A stretch of 64,000 bases of DNA, taken from contig SKOR01000068.1 of assembly GCA_007119965.1 (NCBI GenBank), forward strand, positions 1 through 64,000. Reading direction: 5' to 3'. This document shows, piece by piece, positions 18,849-28,965 of the stretch; position 1 is the first letter of the stretch; each line of letters opens with the position of its first letter. This DNA is from Syntrophomonadaceae bacterium (GTDB lineage: Bacteria > Bacillota > Dethiobacteria > DTU022). A program made the translations under genes and the position numbers. The notes beneath the pieces were generated by a model. The model was not told the DNA's origin and searched no databases. It saw only the letters and a list, made by a program, of their open reading frames with translations.

Positions 18849-20115
18849 GCCTCCTCATTAAGACTGCCCTGGCGTGGGCTTCCAGGCCTTCCGCCCGGGC
18901 CAGGGCGGCAATATGGGGCGCCGACTGCTGCAGGGCAGCAGATGAATACCAGATAACATGCGATCTTTTCAGGAAATCGGCTACTCCGAGCGCGGAGGCG
19001 TAACGGGCTGCAGCCCCCGTGGGCAGGACATGATTTGATCCGGCCCAGTAGTCGCCCAGCGATTCAGGCGTGTAGGGACCGAGAAATATTGCCCCGGCAC
19101 TGGTAATCCTGTTAAGGTGGCCCCAGGCATCTTCAAGGTGCAGTTCAAGGTGCTCGGGAGCCAGTTCATTGACAACCGGCCAGGCCCCGTTAAGATCGGG
19201 AACCAGAATTATTGCTCCCTGCCGTGTCAAAGACCGGACGGCTATTTCTTTCCTGGGCAGCGTCTCCAGCTGGTTTGCGATCTGTTCGAGGACAAGCGAG
19301 GAGAGGGCTTCGGAGGGTGTAATCAAAATAGAGCGCGAAAGGGGATCATGCTCAGCCTGGGAAAGCAGGTCAGCGGCAATGTATGCCGGGTTGGCCCCTT
19401 GATCGGCAACAATAACAATTTCACTGGGGCCGGCCAGCATATCAATACCGACCTGCCCGAAAACTTCTTTTTTGGCCAGGGTCACATAGATATTGCCCGG
19501 GCCTACGATCTTTTGCACTGCAGGGATAGTCTCGGTGCCGTACGCCATGGCAGCAACTGCCTGGGCTCCCCCTGCTTTGTAGACTGCAGTAGCGCCGGTT
19601 TCATAAGCGGCGGCAAGGGTCAGCGGGTTTACAGCCCCATCGCTGCCAGGCGGTGTGCACAGGTATATTTCCCGGACCCCGGCAACAAGAGCAGGAATAA
19701 CCGTCATCAATACCGATGAGGGATAAGCTGCAGTCCCTCCGGGGATATAAGCGCCCACTTTTTGCAGCGGTACCGAACGCTGCCCGGCTACCCAGCCCGG
19801 ACCGTTTTCCCACCAGTTTACTTCTGCCTGGCGACGGTGAAAACTTTCTATATTATCTTTCGCCCCGCGGATGGCCTTCATCAGGGCCGGTTCGACCGAC
19901 TGAGCGGCTGCGGCGAGATCATCGTCGCTGACCTGCAAGTGCTGCAGTTCAGCCTGATCAAATTCACGGGCATATTTAATAAGGGCACTGTCGCCGTTAT
20001 TACGGACATCTTCAATTATATTCAGAACCTTTTCGCGCTCATGTGGATAATCATGCAGGGTAGTTGCAGGGTGATTACTTTTATATTGCTCGTAGGAACA
20101 AACAGGTAAAGGCAT
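18820..20115 (-). CDS. hisD: Histidinol dehydrogenase
   Basis: VGAYIPGGTAAYPSSVLMTVIPA, GPGNIYVTLAKKEVFGQVGIDMLAGPSE, AEHDP; probable ATG at 20115 inside longer ORF. Confidence 0.94.
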   Translation of the reverse strand: MPLPVCSYEQYKSNHPATTLHDYPHEREKVLNIIEDVRNNGDSALIKYAREFDQAELQHLQVSDDDLAAAAQSVEPALMKAIRGAKDNIESFHRRQAEVNWWENGPGWVAGQRSVPLQKVGAYIPGGTAAYPSSVLMTVIPALVAGVREIYLCTPPGSDGAVNPLTLAAAYETGATAVYKAGGAQAVAAMAYGTETIPAVQKIVGPGNIYVTLAKKEVFGQVGIDMLAGPSEIVIVADQGANPAYIAADLLSQAEHDPLSRSILITPSEALSSLVLEQIANQLETLPRKEIAVRSLTRQGAIILVPDLNGAWPVVNELAPEHLELHLEDAWGHLNRITSAGAIFLGPYTPESLGDYWAGSNHVLPTGAAARYASALGVADFLKRSHVIWYSSAALQQSAPHIAALARAEGLEAHARAVLMRRHGDEPKSSN

Positions 20116-20221
20116 CGATTTTCTCCTAATCTGCCGCAAAAGGAACAAAGAAATGCGGGCGTGAGTACGCGGAAGGAACAACCATATTTTAACATGGGAT
20201 TCTACAGGCGTCAATTAAGGG

Positions 20222-21532
20222 CTATTTCAGGATCAGCGAGCGCAGGGCAGCCATAAACCCCGGAAAAGAGATATTAATCGCTTCGGCGTCATGGACCGCT
20301 GTTTCGCCTTCTGCCACCAGCCCGGCCACGGCCAGGGCCATAGCGATACGGTGATCTCCACAGCTGGACACTTCGGCCCCCCTGAGGCCTTTTCCGCCTT
20401 CAATAATCATCCCGTCTTTAGTTTCGGTTATATCCACTCCCATTTTTACCAGCTGCCCGCTCAGTTCGGTAATCCGATCCGATTCTTTAACCCGCAGCTC
20501 GGCGGCATCGCGGATCACGGTCTTTCCATCGGCAGCAGCAGCGGCCACGGCAATAACCGGTATTTCATCAATCAGACGGGGGATTATGTCCCCACCCAGG
20601 GAGATGCCTTTAAGCGGGCTGCCGCCTTTAATCATGATATCGGCAACCGGTTCCCTGCCCCAGTAACGCCTGTTCTGCAGCTCTAAGCAAGCGCCCATAT
20701 TTTGCAGCACCTCGATTATCCCGCTGCGGGTCGGATTTACACCCACATTTATGAGCAGCACTTCGGCATCGGGTATGATGGCCGCGGCAACCATGATAAA
20801 TGCGGCAGCAGAAATATCCCCCGGCACCAGTACCTTGCCGCCCCTTAATTCAGGCCGTCCCCGAAGGGTAACTGTACTGCCCTGGCTTTCGATTGAGGCC
20901 CCGAACATTTCCAGCATCAGCTCCGTGTGGTTGCGGCTCAGATAGGGTTCTTTTACCGTGGTGATCCCGTCTGCAAATAAGCCGCCCAGCAGGACAGCCG
21001 ATTTCACCTGGGCGCTGGCCCGCGGGGAGTTATACTCTATGGCCTGAATGCTTCCGCCAGTAACAGTAAGGGGCAGCCGCTCCCCGCCGTTTTTACCATC
21101 AATAGCAGCACCCATCAAACGAAGCGGCTCCGCCACCCTTTTCATCGGCCGCTTCTGCAGTGATTGATCGCCGGTAATCACCGTTTTAAAAGGCTGCCCG
21201 GCCAGGATTCCAAGCAGCAGGCGGGCTGTAGTGCCCGAGTTGCCGGCATCAAGGGTCCCGGCAGGCTGCTTCAGAACCATGCCCTGCCCGTCAATAATCA
21301 AATTACTGCCCCTGACCTTAATCCTGACCCCCAGCAGCTGCAGGCACCTGATCGTGGAGAGGGTATCTTCGGCATCAAGAAAACCGTTTACTTCTGTTGT
21401 GCCGCGGGAAATGGCGCCGAGCATGGCAGCGCGGTGGGTGATTGATTTGTCACCGGGAACAACTGCTTCCCCTGCAAATTTTTCTGGCGGGTTGGTTATA
21501 ATGATCACGTCGGGTAATCCCCTTATCTTCAA
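20222..21532 (-). CDS. aroA: 3-phosphoshikimate 1-carboxyvinyltransferase (EPSP synthase)
   Basis: 436 aa; VVPGDKSITHRAAMLGAI, LDAGNSGTTARLLLGIL, RVKESDRI. Confidence 0.94.
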   Translation of the reverse strand: MKIRGLPDVIIITNPPEKFAGEAVVPGDKSITHRAAMLGAISRGTTEVNGFLDAEDTLSTIRCLQLLGVRIKVRGSNLIIDGQGMVLKQPAGTLDAGNSGTTARLLLGILAGQPFKTVITGDQSLQKRPMKRVAEPLRLMGAAIDGKNGGERLPLTVTGGSIQAIEYNSPRASAQVKSAVLLGGLFADGITTVKEPYLSRNHTELMLEMFGASIESQGSTVTLRGRPELRGGKVLVPGDISAAAFIMVAAAIIPDAEVLLINVGVNPTRSGIIEVLQNMGACLELQNRRYWGREPVADIMIKGGSPLKGISLGGDIIPRLIDEIPVIAVAAAAADGKTVIRDAAELRVKESDRITELSGQLVKMGVDITETKDGMIIEGGKGLRGAEVSSCGDHRIAMALAVAGLVAEGETAVHDAEAINISFPGFMAALRSLILK

Positions 21533-21639
21533 TTGGTTAAAGGCTGTTTTTTATGATTTCATAATCTATGCTATAATAATAAACAGTTTAACTTGCTGAC
21601 GCAAGTATTTTGCCAATCTGAAACATTGGAAGTGGTTGC

Positions 21640-22518
21640 ATGGAAGTTTACGCCTTAATCGGCCACAGCGGTACCGGAAAAAGCCATCAGGCACCGGTAA
21701 CGGCCAGGGAACATAAGATTGACTATATTATCGATGACGGCCTGTTAATCAAAGGCCATTATAACTTAGCCGGACGTTCGGCAAAACGGGAAAGCACCCG
21801 CTTCGGAGCTATAAAAAGAGCCCTGTTTAAAGATTCCGAACATGCCGGGCAGGTGAAAAACAAAATCAGGGAAATTGAGCCGGAGCGCCTCATGATTATC
21901 GGCACCTCGAGACGAATGACCGAAGTAATCGCAGAAAACCTCGGGCTGCCTAAGCCCGCTTATTACTTCACCATTGAAGAGGTTTCCACCCCTGAGTCAA
22001 TTAAAACAGCGCTGACGATCAGGGCAACAGAAAACCGCCATGTAATACCCCTGCCTACTTTTGAAATTAAAAAAGAATTTCCGGGCTATATTATTGATCC
22101 CCTTCGCTCTTTATTCAGCTTCCACTCTTCCCAGGCCGGGAAACTTCCGGTGGAACGTTCAGTGGTCCGCCCGGTTTTCAGCACCCTGGGCAGCTTTTAT
22201 ATTGCTGAACACGTGATAACCGACCTGGTCAGTCATGCCATCGCCAATATCCCAGGTGTATATAAAGTACTGCATACAGAGTTAAAAAACGGCAAGGTCA
22301 GGGTTGTTTTAAATATCGACCTGGCCATTGACCTGGTCGCTATCCCGGGCATGAGAATTGATGCCCTTTTACATGTTGTCCAGCAAACAGCCAAGAACGA
22401 GATCGAGTTTCAGACAGGCTTCTACCTGGATGAAGTCAATGTCAATGCCAAAAAACTGCATTTACAGAGGGAAGTAAAGAAAGACCAGGCTGCCCTGCGC
22501 AAGCATTTAACTTCCTGA
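21640..22518 (+). CDS. P-loop NTPase-like domain fused to Asp23/Gls24-family domain
   Basis: 292 aa; N-terminal Walker A (LIGHSGTGKSHQA); C-terminal Asp23/Gls24-like segment (VITDLVSHAIANIPGVYKV...LNIDLAIDLVAIPGMRIDALLHVVQQTAKNEIEFQTGFYLDEVNVNAKKL). Confidence 0.7.
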   Translation: MEVYALIGHSGTGKSHQAPVTAREHKIDYIIDDGLLIKGHYNLAGRSAKRESTRFGAIKRALFKDSEHAGQVKNKIREIEPERLMIIGTSRRMTEVIAENLGLPKPAYYFTIEEVSTPESIKTALTIRATENRHVIPLPTFEIKKEFPGYIIDPLRSLFSFHSSQAGKLPVERSVVRPVFSTLGSFYIAEHVITDLVSHAIANIPGVYKVLHTELKNGKVRVVLNIDLAIDLVAIPGMRIDALLHVVQQTAKNEIEFQTGFYLDEVNVNAKKLHLQREVKKDQAALRKHLTS

Positions 22519-22519
22519 G

Positions 22520-23320
22520 TTAACCGCTTTTGATCCTCCAGGGGTGGCAGTAGATATTCAACCTTTGTCCCCTGACAAAACCGGCCAGGGTGATATTCAG
22601 GCTTTCGGCCAGCTCTATGCACAGTGACGTTGGCGCAGCCCTTGAAACGAGGAGCTGAATTTTCAGCTTGGCTGCTTTCAGCAGGATCTCCGAACTTAAC
22701 CTGCCGCTGGAAACTATGATCTTCTCATCAGTGGCGATCCCATCAAGCAGGCATTCGCCGATAAGCTTATCAATCGCATTATGGCGCCCGATATCTTCAA
22801 AAAAATAGAGGATCCGCTCCCGGTCGGCCAGCGCGGCGCTGTGCACCCCACCGGTTTTTTTGAAGAGCTCCGCTTTTTCCTGCAGGGATTCCATCAGGCC
22901 TAATATCCGACCTGCTTCTATTTCCATTTTTCCTTCCAATGGGCTGCTGCGCAGCGAATCGAGGACATTAAAAAAAACGGTTCCTTTACCGCAGCCTGAA
23001 GTTACCGTTCTCTTGCCGTATAGTTTTTCAGCCAGGCCTGTTTTGTTTTTCAGGTCAATTTCGACCAACCCTTCTTTTTCCTTAACCCGAATCGCCTCCA
23101 GGTCGTCAAGGGATGCCAGCAGCCCTTCTGAGCGAAGAAAGCCCAAAGCCAGCCGGTCGATTTTTTCAGGGGTGCAGAGCAATGTAACCAGTTCACTGCC
23201 GTTTAAATATATGGTGACGGGGGCTTCAACTGCAACTAGATCTTCCAGTTCTCCCCTGGAACCGCTGCCGCCCTGGCGGATCCTGCTAATTGCCTTTTGC
23301 ACAACCCTGTTCTGCTCCAC
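22520..23320 (-). CDS. fdhD: Formate dehydrogenase accessory sulfurtransferase FdhD
   Basis: 266 aa; TSGCGKGT, TGGVHSAAL, EDIGRHNAIDKLIGECLL, SSGRLSSEILLKAAK. Confidence 0.93.
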   Translation of the reverse strand: MEQNRVVQKAISRIRQGGSGSRGELEDLVAVEAPVTIYLNGSELVTLLCTPEKIDRLALGFLRSEGLLASLDDLEAIRVKEKEGLVEIDLKNKTGLAEKLYGKRTVTSGCGKGTVFFNVLDSLRSSPLEGKMEIEAGRILGLMESLQEKAELFKKTGGVHSAALADRERILYFFEDIGRHNAIDKLIGECLLDGIATDEKIIVSSGRLSSEILLKAAKLKIQLLVSRAAPTSLCIELAESLNITLAGFVRGQRLNIYCHPWRIKSG

Positions 23321-23321
23321 T

Positions 23322-24674
23322 TTATACCTCCAGCCCGTTGCGGCTGATCACATCTCTGTACCAATAAGCGCTGTTTTTGAAGTACCGTTTTTGGGTCGGG
23401 TAATCGACATAAATCAAGCCAAACCTTTTACTATAACCGAAGCTCCACTCAAAATTGTCGAGCAGGGTCCAGACGAAGTAACCTTTCAGGGGGACCCCTT
23501 CCTGCAGAGCGTTCCACGCTTCAGCCAGGTAGCCCTCCAGGTAGCTGATCCGCTGCCGATCATCTACTGTCCCGTCCCTGTTCAGTTCATCGTTGAAAGC
23601 GGCTCCGTTTTCGGTAATATAAAGGGGCAGGGGGCCGTAATCGCGGTGCAGGCGGGTCAGCAGTTCGTAAATTCCGCGCGGATAAACTTCCCAGCCCATT
23701 TCGGTGTACTCAGACCCTGGCGGGTTGATCGGGTTACCCATGAAATCATCTTCTGAACCGCCGGCCCGGACAACTGTCCTGGTGTAGTTGTTAACGCCCA
23801 GAAAGTCGATCGGAGCAGCAATCACGCCGGCATCTTCTTCCTGAGCCGGGGCGAAGTCAAATGAACGAAGAAATAGTTCAACCATATCCTGCGGGTAACT
23901 ACCCCTGAAAAGAGGATCGAGAAACCAGCGGTTCATGAAACCGTCTGCCCTTTCTGCCTGGGCCAGGTCAGCTTTGCTGTCCGAGGCAGGATGCACGGGA
24001 GCCAGGTTCAGGGTTATGCCAATCGGTTCGTTTCCCCTCTCGATGTCACGGAAAGAACTGACGGCCAGGCCGTGACCCAGCAGCAGGTTGTGCGCCGCCT
24101 GCAGGGCGATATTGAAATCGTTTATACCGGGGGCATGGACCCCCAGCCCGTAGCCGAGAAATGCGGAAACCCAGGGTTCGTTTAAAGTTATCCAGCGTTC
24201 AACCGGCAGATCGAGGTTTTCAAATACAAAAGCGGCATACTCGCCGAAATACTGTGCAGTATCGCGGTTTGCCCAGCCACCCCGATCCTGCAGAGCCTGG
24301 GGCAGATCCCAATGGTAGAGGGTTACCGCGGGCCTGATCTTGCAGCTGTGCAGTTCCTCAACCAGGCGGCGGTAGAAATCCAAACCTTCCGGGTTAGGTT
24401 TGCCCCCGCCCTGCGGAAATATGCGCGGCCAGGATATCGAGAAGCGGTAAGCATTTAAGCCAAGATCAGCCATACGCCTGACATCTTCCCGGTAGAGGCG
24501 GTAGTGATCGCAGGCCAGGTCACCATTTTCTTCATTCCAGATATTGCCGCGCGTGTGCGAAAAACGATCCCAAATTGATTCCCCCTTACCGTCAGCAGAC
24601 GGGGAGCCTTCAATCTGGTATGAGGCCGTAGCAGCCCCCCACAAAAAATCATCGGGAAACAGAAGCCTGGACAT
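23322..24674 (-). CDS. Family 1 glycoside hydrolase (beta-glucosidase)
   Basis: FPDDFLWGAATASYQIEGS, ITLNEPW, LYITENGAAFND; ATG at 24674 with GGGAGGTGA RBS. Confidence 0.95.
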   Translation of the reverse strand: MSRLLFPDDFLWGAATASYQIEGSPSADGKGESIWDRFSHTRGNIWNEENGDLACDHYRLYREDVRRMADLGLNAYRFSISWPRIFPQGGGKPNPEGLDFYRRLVEELHSCKIRPAVTLYHWDLPQALQDRGGWANRDTAQYFGEYAAFVFENLDLPVERWITLNEPWVSAFLGYGLGVHAPGINDFNIALQAAHNLLLGHGLAVSSFRDIERGNEPIGITLNLAPVHPASDSKADLAQAERADGFMNRWFLDPLFRGSYPQDMVELFLRSFDFAPAQEEDAGVIAAPIDFLGVNNYTRTVVRAGGSEDDFMGNPINPPGSEYTEMGWEVYPRGIYELLTRLHRDYGPLPLYITENGAAFNDELNRDGTVDDRQRISYLEGYLAEAWNALQEGVPLKGYFVWTLLDNFEWSFGYSKRFGLIYVDYPTQKRYFKNSAYWYRDVISRNGLEV

Positions 24675-24680
24675 CAACTG

Positions 24681-27131
24681 TCACCTCCCGCACATCTTAC
24701 TAACGATAAAATTGTCAATTACCGAACGCCTGCTCATGCTTTCGCTCTGGCACTGGCAGGCATGGTGGGCCGCTATACAGCTGCCGGCACCTGTTTCTTC
24801 AGGGCCTGCCGCCTCATGGCCGACCACTGAAAAAAGACCCAGGCCACGGCTGAAACGCCCTTCGTAGAGAAATGCTGTCCCGGGATGATCTTTCGAAGGA
24901 CAGGGCCACTGCAGCCCCTGCACGGCCAGCTTTTCGTAAGACATACCGGCGTACTGCGGGGTAAGTGAGGCCATCTCGGCAAAGACATCCTCCGGTCCGC
25001 CGTAATCCCAGTCGAAACCCAGCCAACCTGCCAGCTCGGCAATAATTGCCCAGCCAGGATGAGCTTCACCCGGCGGTTTCACTGCCTGGCGAGTAAGCTG
25101 GACCCGCCGCTCCGTGTTGGTATAGGTGCCCTGCTGTTCAGCAAAAGCGGCAGCAGGGAGAATAACGTCTGCCAGGGCGGCAGTTTCAGTCATGAAGATA
25201 TCCTGGACAACAAGGAAATCGAGATCGCCCAGGAAGCGGGCAGTTTCTGAGTCTTCTCCACCGAGGCAGGAAACAGGGTTTTCATCTAAAATATACATCG
25301 CCTTTACCGGATCCTGGCTGCCTTTTTGAAAGACATCTGCCGCAGAAAGGCCCGGCTCTTCACTGATCTTAACGCCCCAGGAGCGGGAGAATTTTTCACG
25401 GATCGCTTTTTCCTTAACCGGTTGGTAACCGCTCAAAACAGCAGGTAAAGCGCCCATATCGGAAGCGCCCTGCAGGTTGTTTTCACCGTAAGGGAGGTAG
25501 AGCCCCGCCGACTCTTTACCCAGGTTCCCGGTAAGCAGGGCCAAGTTGGCGAGAGCCAATACCAGGCCGCCATTCCCGGCAGAATAATCCATACCAACCG
25601 TGGAAATCACTGCCGCTTTTTCAGCCCCTGCATAGGCCCGGGCGGCGCTGCGCAGGTCATCTTCTCCGATCCCGGTAATTTCGGCGGCGTACCGCGGGGT
25701 ATATTTAGCAACCGCAGACTTCAGCGCCTCAAAACCCTCGGTGCGCTTCTCGATAAAAGTCCGGTCATGCAGGTTTTCTTCAATGATCACGTTGGCCATG
25801 GCGTTGACCAGGGCCACGGCGCTGCCCTCTTGCAGGGGCAGGTAGTGATGCGCCAGGTCGGTCAGCCCGATCGGTTCGGGATCGGCAACTATCAGTTTAG
25901 CCCCTTTCCGAACCGCTTCACGCACCCTGTAACTGATTACCGGATGGCTTTCGGAGGGATCGGCGGCAATGACAAAAACAGCTTGTGTCTCCGAGAGTTC
26001 CCCGATACTGTTGGTCATAGCTGCGCTGCCGAAAGCTTCCATCATTCCGTCCACCGCGGGCGCATGGCAGTGCCGTGTATAGCTGTCTACATTATTTGTC
26101 CCGAGAGAGCGGATCAACTTTTGAAACAGGTAGCTCTCCTCGTTGGTGGTTTTCGGCGAGCAGAGGCCCATGATCGCTTCGCTGCCGTAACGGTCCAGCA
26201 CTTGATCAAGGTTGTCGGTAATTAGGCCCAGTGCTTCTTCCCAGCTCACTTCAACAAAAGCGCCGTTGGATTTGACCAGGGGCCTGGTAAGGCGATCGCC
26301 GCTTTTCAGGTAATCCCAGCCAAATTTACCCTTGACGCAGAGGTGCCCCCGGTTCACCGGGTTTTCTTCTGCGGGGCTGATGCCGATCACTTCATTGTCC
26401 TTAACATGCAGTGTTACATTACAACCGATGCTGCAGTACGGGCAGACAGTTTTTGTTTTCTCCACCTGCCAGGGGCGTCCCCGGCCAAGGCTGTACCTGG
26501 GAATCAGGGCTCCGACGGGGCAGCTGTCGATACAGAGGCCGCAAAAAACACAGGTCGAGTCTTCAATTGCGTCTTCAAAAGGCGGTCCCACATTGGACAC
26601 AAAGCCGCGCCTGGTAAAATCGATCGCCCCTGCGCCAATCACATCCTGGCATTTTCCGACACAAATACCGCAGAGGATGCACTTATTCATATCGCGTACA
26701 AAGAAGGCGTTGGTATCATCATCGGCCAGTTCTTTGACTTCACCGCCAAAGTCGCTATCGGCAACCCCGTAACGGTAGCAGTAATCCTGCAGTTTGCATT
26801 CCCCGGTTTTTTCACAGGTAATGCAGTCCAGGGGGTGGTTGGCTATCAGCAGGGTCAAAATCGCTTTACGGGCATTGATAACCCTTTCAGATTCGGTGTA
26901 AACAACCATGCCCGCCCCGACAGGAGCAACGCAGGAGGCAACCAGGGCCCGCGCTTTCTCAACCTCGACCACGCAGATCCGGCAGGCCCCGTTGGGCGGC
27001 AACTCCGGATCGTAACAGAAAGTCGGGATATCTTTACCCAGCTGCCGGGCCGCTTCCAATATCGTCGTCCCCGGCGCCACTTCAATTTCTCTTCCATCTA
27101 TAGTCAGTTTAATTGCTGACATCAGCTTCAC
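24681..27131 (-). CDS. fdhA: NAD-linked formate dehydrogenase catalytic subunit (Cys type), apparently C-terminally truncated
   Basis: 816 aa; N-terminal 2Fe-2S, His-Cys and 2x4Fe-4S domains (CYDPELPPNGACRICVVEV, CILCGICVGKC, CVFCGLCIDSCPVGAL), molybdopterin domain (CPYCSIGCNV, TRHCHAPAVDG with Cys at the usual Sec/Cys position); ends shortly after LQWPCPSKDHPGTAFLYEGRFSRG. Confidence 0.85.
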   Translation of the reverse strand: MKLMSAIKLTIDGREIEVAPGTTILEAARQLGKDIPTFCYDPELPPNGACRICVVEVEKARALVASCVAPVGAGMVVYTESERVINARKAILTLLIANHPLDCITCEKTGECKLQDYCYRYGVADSDFGGEVKELADDDTNAFFVRDMNKCILCGICVGKCQDVIGAGAIDFTRRGFVSNVGPPFEDAIEDSTCVFCGLCIDSCPVGALIPRYSLGRGRPWQVEKTKTVCPYCSIGCNVTLHVKDNEVIGISPAEENPVNRGHLCVKGKFGWDYLKSGDRLTRPLVKSNGAFVEVSWEEALGLITDNLDQVLDRYGSEAIMGLCSPKTTNEESYLFQKLIRSLGTNNVDSYTRHCHAPAVDGMMEAFGSAAMTNSIGELSETQAVFVIAADPSESHPVISYRVREAVRKGAKLIVADPEPIGLTDLAHHYLPLQEGSAVALVNAMANVIIEENLHDRTFIEKRTEGFEALKSAVAKYTPRYAAEITGIGEDDLRSAARAYAGAEKAAVISTVGMDYSAGNGGLVLALANLALLTGNLGKESAGLYLPYGENNLQGASDMGALPAVLSGYQPVKEKAIREKFSRSWGVKISEEPGLSAADVFQKGSQDPVKAMYILDENPVSCLGGEDSETARFLGDLDFLVVQDIFMTETAALADVILPAAAFAEQQGTYTNTERRVQLTRQAVKPPGEAHPGWAIIAELAGWLGFDWDYGGPEDVFAEMASLTPQYAGMSYEKLAVQGLQWPCPSKDHPGTAFLYEGRFSRGLGLFSVVGHEAAGPEETGAGSCIAAHHACQCQSESMSRRSVIDNFIVSKMCGR

Positions 27132-28965
27132 TCCCCACAGGTGTGATCATGATGCAGTCCTGGCGGCACTTCTCAATACAGCTGCCGCAGCGGGTACAAA
27201 GTTCCTGGATAATTTCATGGGGTTCTTTTTTCTCGCCTTTTATGGCATCTGCGGGGCAGGCCCTGACACAGGCTGTACAGCCGGTACACTTTTCCTCGTC
27301 AATTCTGTATTTAAAGAGCTCCTTGCAGACCCCGGCCCGGCAGAAGCGTTCGTTTATATGCTCCTCATATTCATTCCTGAAGTAGCGTATAGTACTCAGG
27401 ACAGGATTGGGGCAGGTCTGCCCCAGGCCGCAAAGTGAACTGTCTTTAATGCTGCCGGCCAGGCTGTCGAGGACTTCTAAATCACCAGGTTCACCGAATC
27501 CCTCAGATATCCGGTTCAGAATCTCGAGCATACGCTTGGTCCCTTCCCTGCAGGGGGTACACTTTCCGCAGGATTCTTTCTGGGTAAAGCTTAAAAAGTA
27601 GCGGGCCAGGTCGACCATGCAGGTTCCTTCATCCATAACCACCAAACCGCCCGAGCCCATAATCGCCCCGGCCTGATTCAGGGAATCATAGTCGATCGGC
27701 AGATCGATCAGATCAACAGGAATGCAGCCGCCCGAAGGTCCGCCGGCCTGGACTGCCTTAAAATCACGACCGCCCTTGATCCCGCCGCCGACATCATAGA
27801 TAATTTCCCTGATTGTAATACCCATGGGCACTTCGCAGAGGCCAGTATTGCGGACTTTTCCGGCCAGGGCGAAAACCTTGGTACCCTTGCTCCCTTCAGT
27901 GCCGACCTTTACAAATTCGGCCGCCCCGCCTTCTTTCATAATCAGGGGGACATTAGCCAGGGTTTCTACATTGTTGATTGTCGTCGGCTTGCCAAAGAGT
28001 CCAGATTGGGCCGGAAAAGGCGGCCGCGGGCGGGGCATGCCCCGTTTCCCCTCAATGGAGGCCAACAGGGCGGTTTCTTCACCGCAGACAAACGCCCCCG
28101 CACCTTCCTTGATGTTCATTTCAAAATTATACCCGTAGCCGAGGATATTCTCGCCGAGCAGACCGTATTCTTGCGCCTTCTCGATGGCAACCCTCAACCT
28201 TTTGATCGCCAGGGGGTATTCGGCCCGGCAGTATATGTATCCTTCATCGGCCCCGATAGCCCGCCCGCAGATCAGCATACCTTCCAGGATGGCATGGGGG
28301 TCGCCTTCAAGAATACTGCGATCCATAAAAGCACCCGGGTCTCCTTCATCGGCGTTACAGACCACATATTTTTTTGATCCCGGCGCTTTATTGGTAAACT
28401 CCCATTTAAGGCCGGTTGAAAAACCGGCCCCGCCCCGCCCGCGCAGGCCGGCCTGCTTAACTTCTTCACAGACAGCAGGCGGATCCATGGCCAGGGCGCG
28501 GGTAAAAGCGCGATAACCGCCGCGCATAATATATTCATCAATACTTTCGGGATCAATTACCCCGCTGTTTCTTAAAACATTAAATTTTTGCTTGGCATAG
28601 AACGGAATTGTATCGTAAAAGCGGGCAGGCACATCGACATCGGGTCCCTTGTAGAGCAGCCTCTCGACAATTTCACCGCCGACCAGGTGTTTTTCAACCA
28701 GCTCAGCCATGTCCTTCGGCTTCAGGCGGCAGTAAAACACTTCATCGGGGTAAACAACGATAATTGGCCCGACTTCGCAGAAACCGGGGCAGCCGCCCAT
28801 AACCAGGCGGAATTTATCTTTGATGCCCTGTTTTTCGAGCTCTTCGACCAGGGCTTGTTCCACCAGGTGCGAACCTGATGAAAGGCAGCCGGTGGCCCCG
28901 CAAATCATGAGGTGTTTCTCATACAAATTATCCTTACCTCCCTCTTCCAGGAACTTGTTTAGCAA
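27109..28965 (-). CDS. NuoF-like NADH-binding flavoprotein subunit (HydB/FdhB type)
   Basis: 618 aa; N-term thioredoxin-like 2Fe-2S, RGRGGAGFSTGLKWEFT, NADEGDPGAFMDR, CGKCTPCREGTKRM, C-term 2x4Fe-4S. Confidence 0.92.
   Translation of the reverse strand: MLNKFLEEGGKDNLYEKHLMICGATGCLSSGSHLVEQALVEELEKQGIKDKFRLVMGGCPGFCEVGPIIVVYPDEVFYCRLKPKDMAELVEKHLVGGEIVERLLYKGPDVDVPARFYDTIPFYAKQKFNVLRNSGVIDPESIDEYIMRGGYRAFTRALAMDPPAVCEEVKQAGLRGRGGAGFSTGLKWEFTNKAPGSKKYVVCNADEGDPGAFMDRSILEGDPHAILEGMLICGRAIGADEGYIYCRAEYPLAIKRLRVAIEKAQEYGLLGENILGYGYNFEMNIKEGAGAFVCGEETALLASIEGKRGMPRPRPPFPAQSGLFGKPTTINNVETLANVPLIMKEGGAAEFVKVGTEGSKGTKVFALAGKVRNTGLCEVPMGITIREIIYDVGGGIKGGRDFKAVQAGGPSGGCIPVDLIDLPIDYDSLNQAGAIMGSGGLVVMDEGTCMVDLARYFLSFTQKESCGKCTPCREGTKRMLEILNRISEGFGEPGDLEVLDSLAGSIKDSSLCGLGQTCPNPVLSTIRYFRNEYEEHINERFCRAGVCKELFKYRIDEEKCTGCTACVRACPADAIKGEKKEPHEIIQELCTRCGSCIEKCRQDCIMITPVGSEADVSN

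Noticed and set aside
24671-24690. fdhA ends in TGA and the reading frame continues in-frame into GH1, which could be a Sec read-through fusion
   Set aside because: GH1 has its own GGGAGGTGA RBS and ATG, there is no known FDH-GH1 architecture, and the FDH catalytic position is Cys (TRHCHAP); in-frame placement is likely chance.
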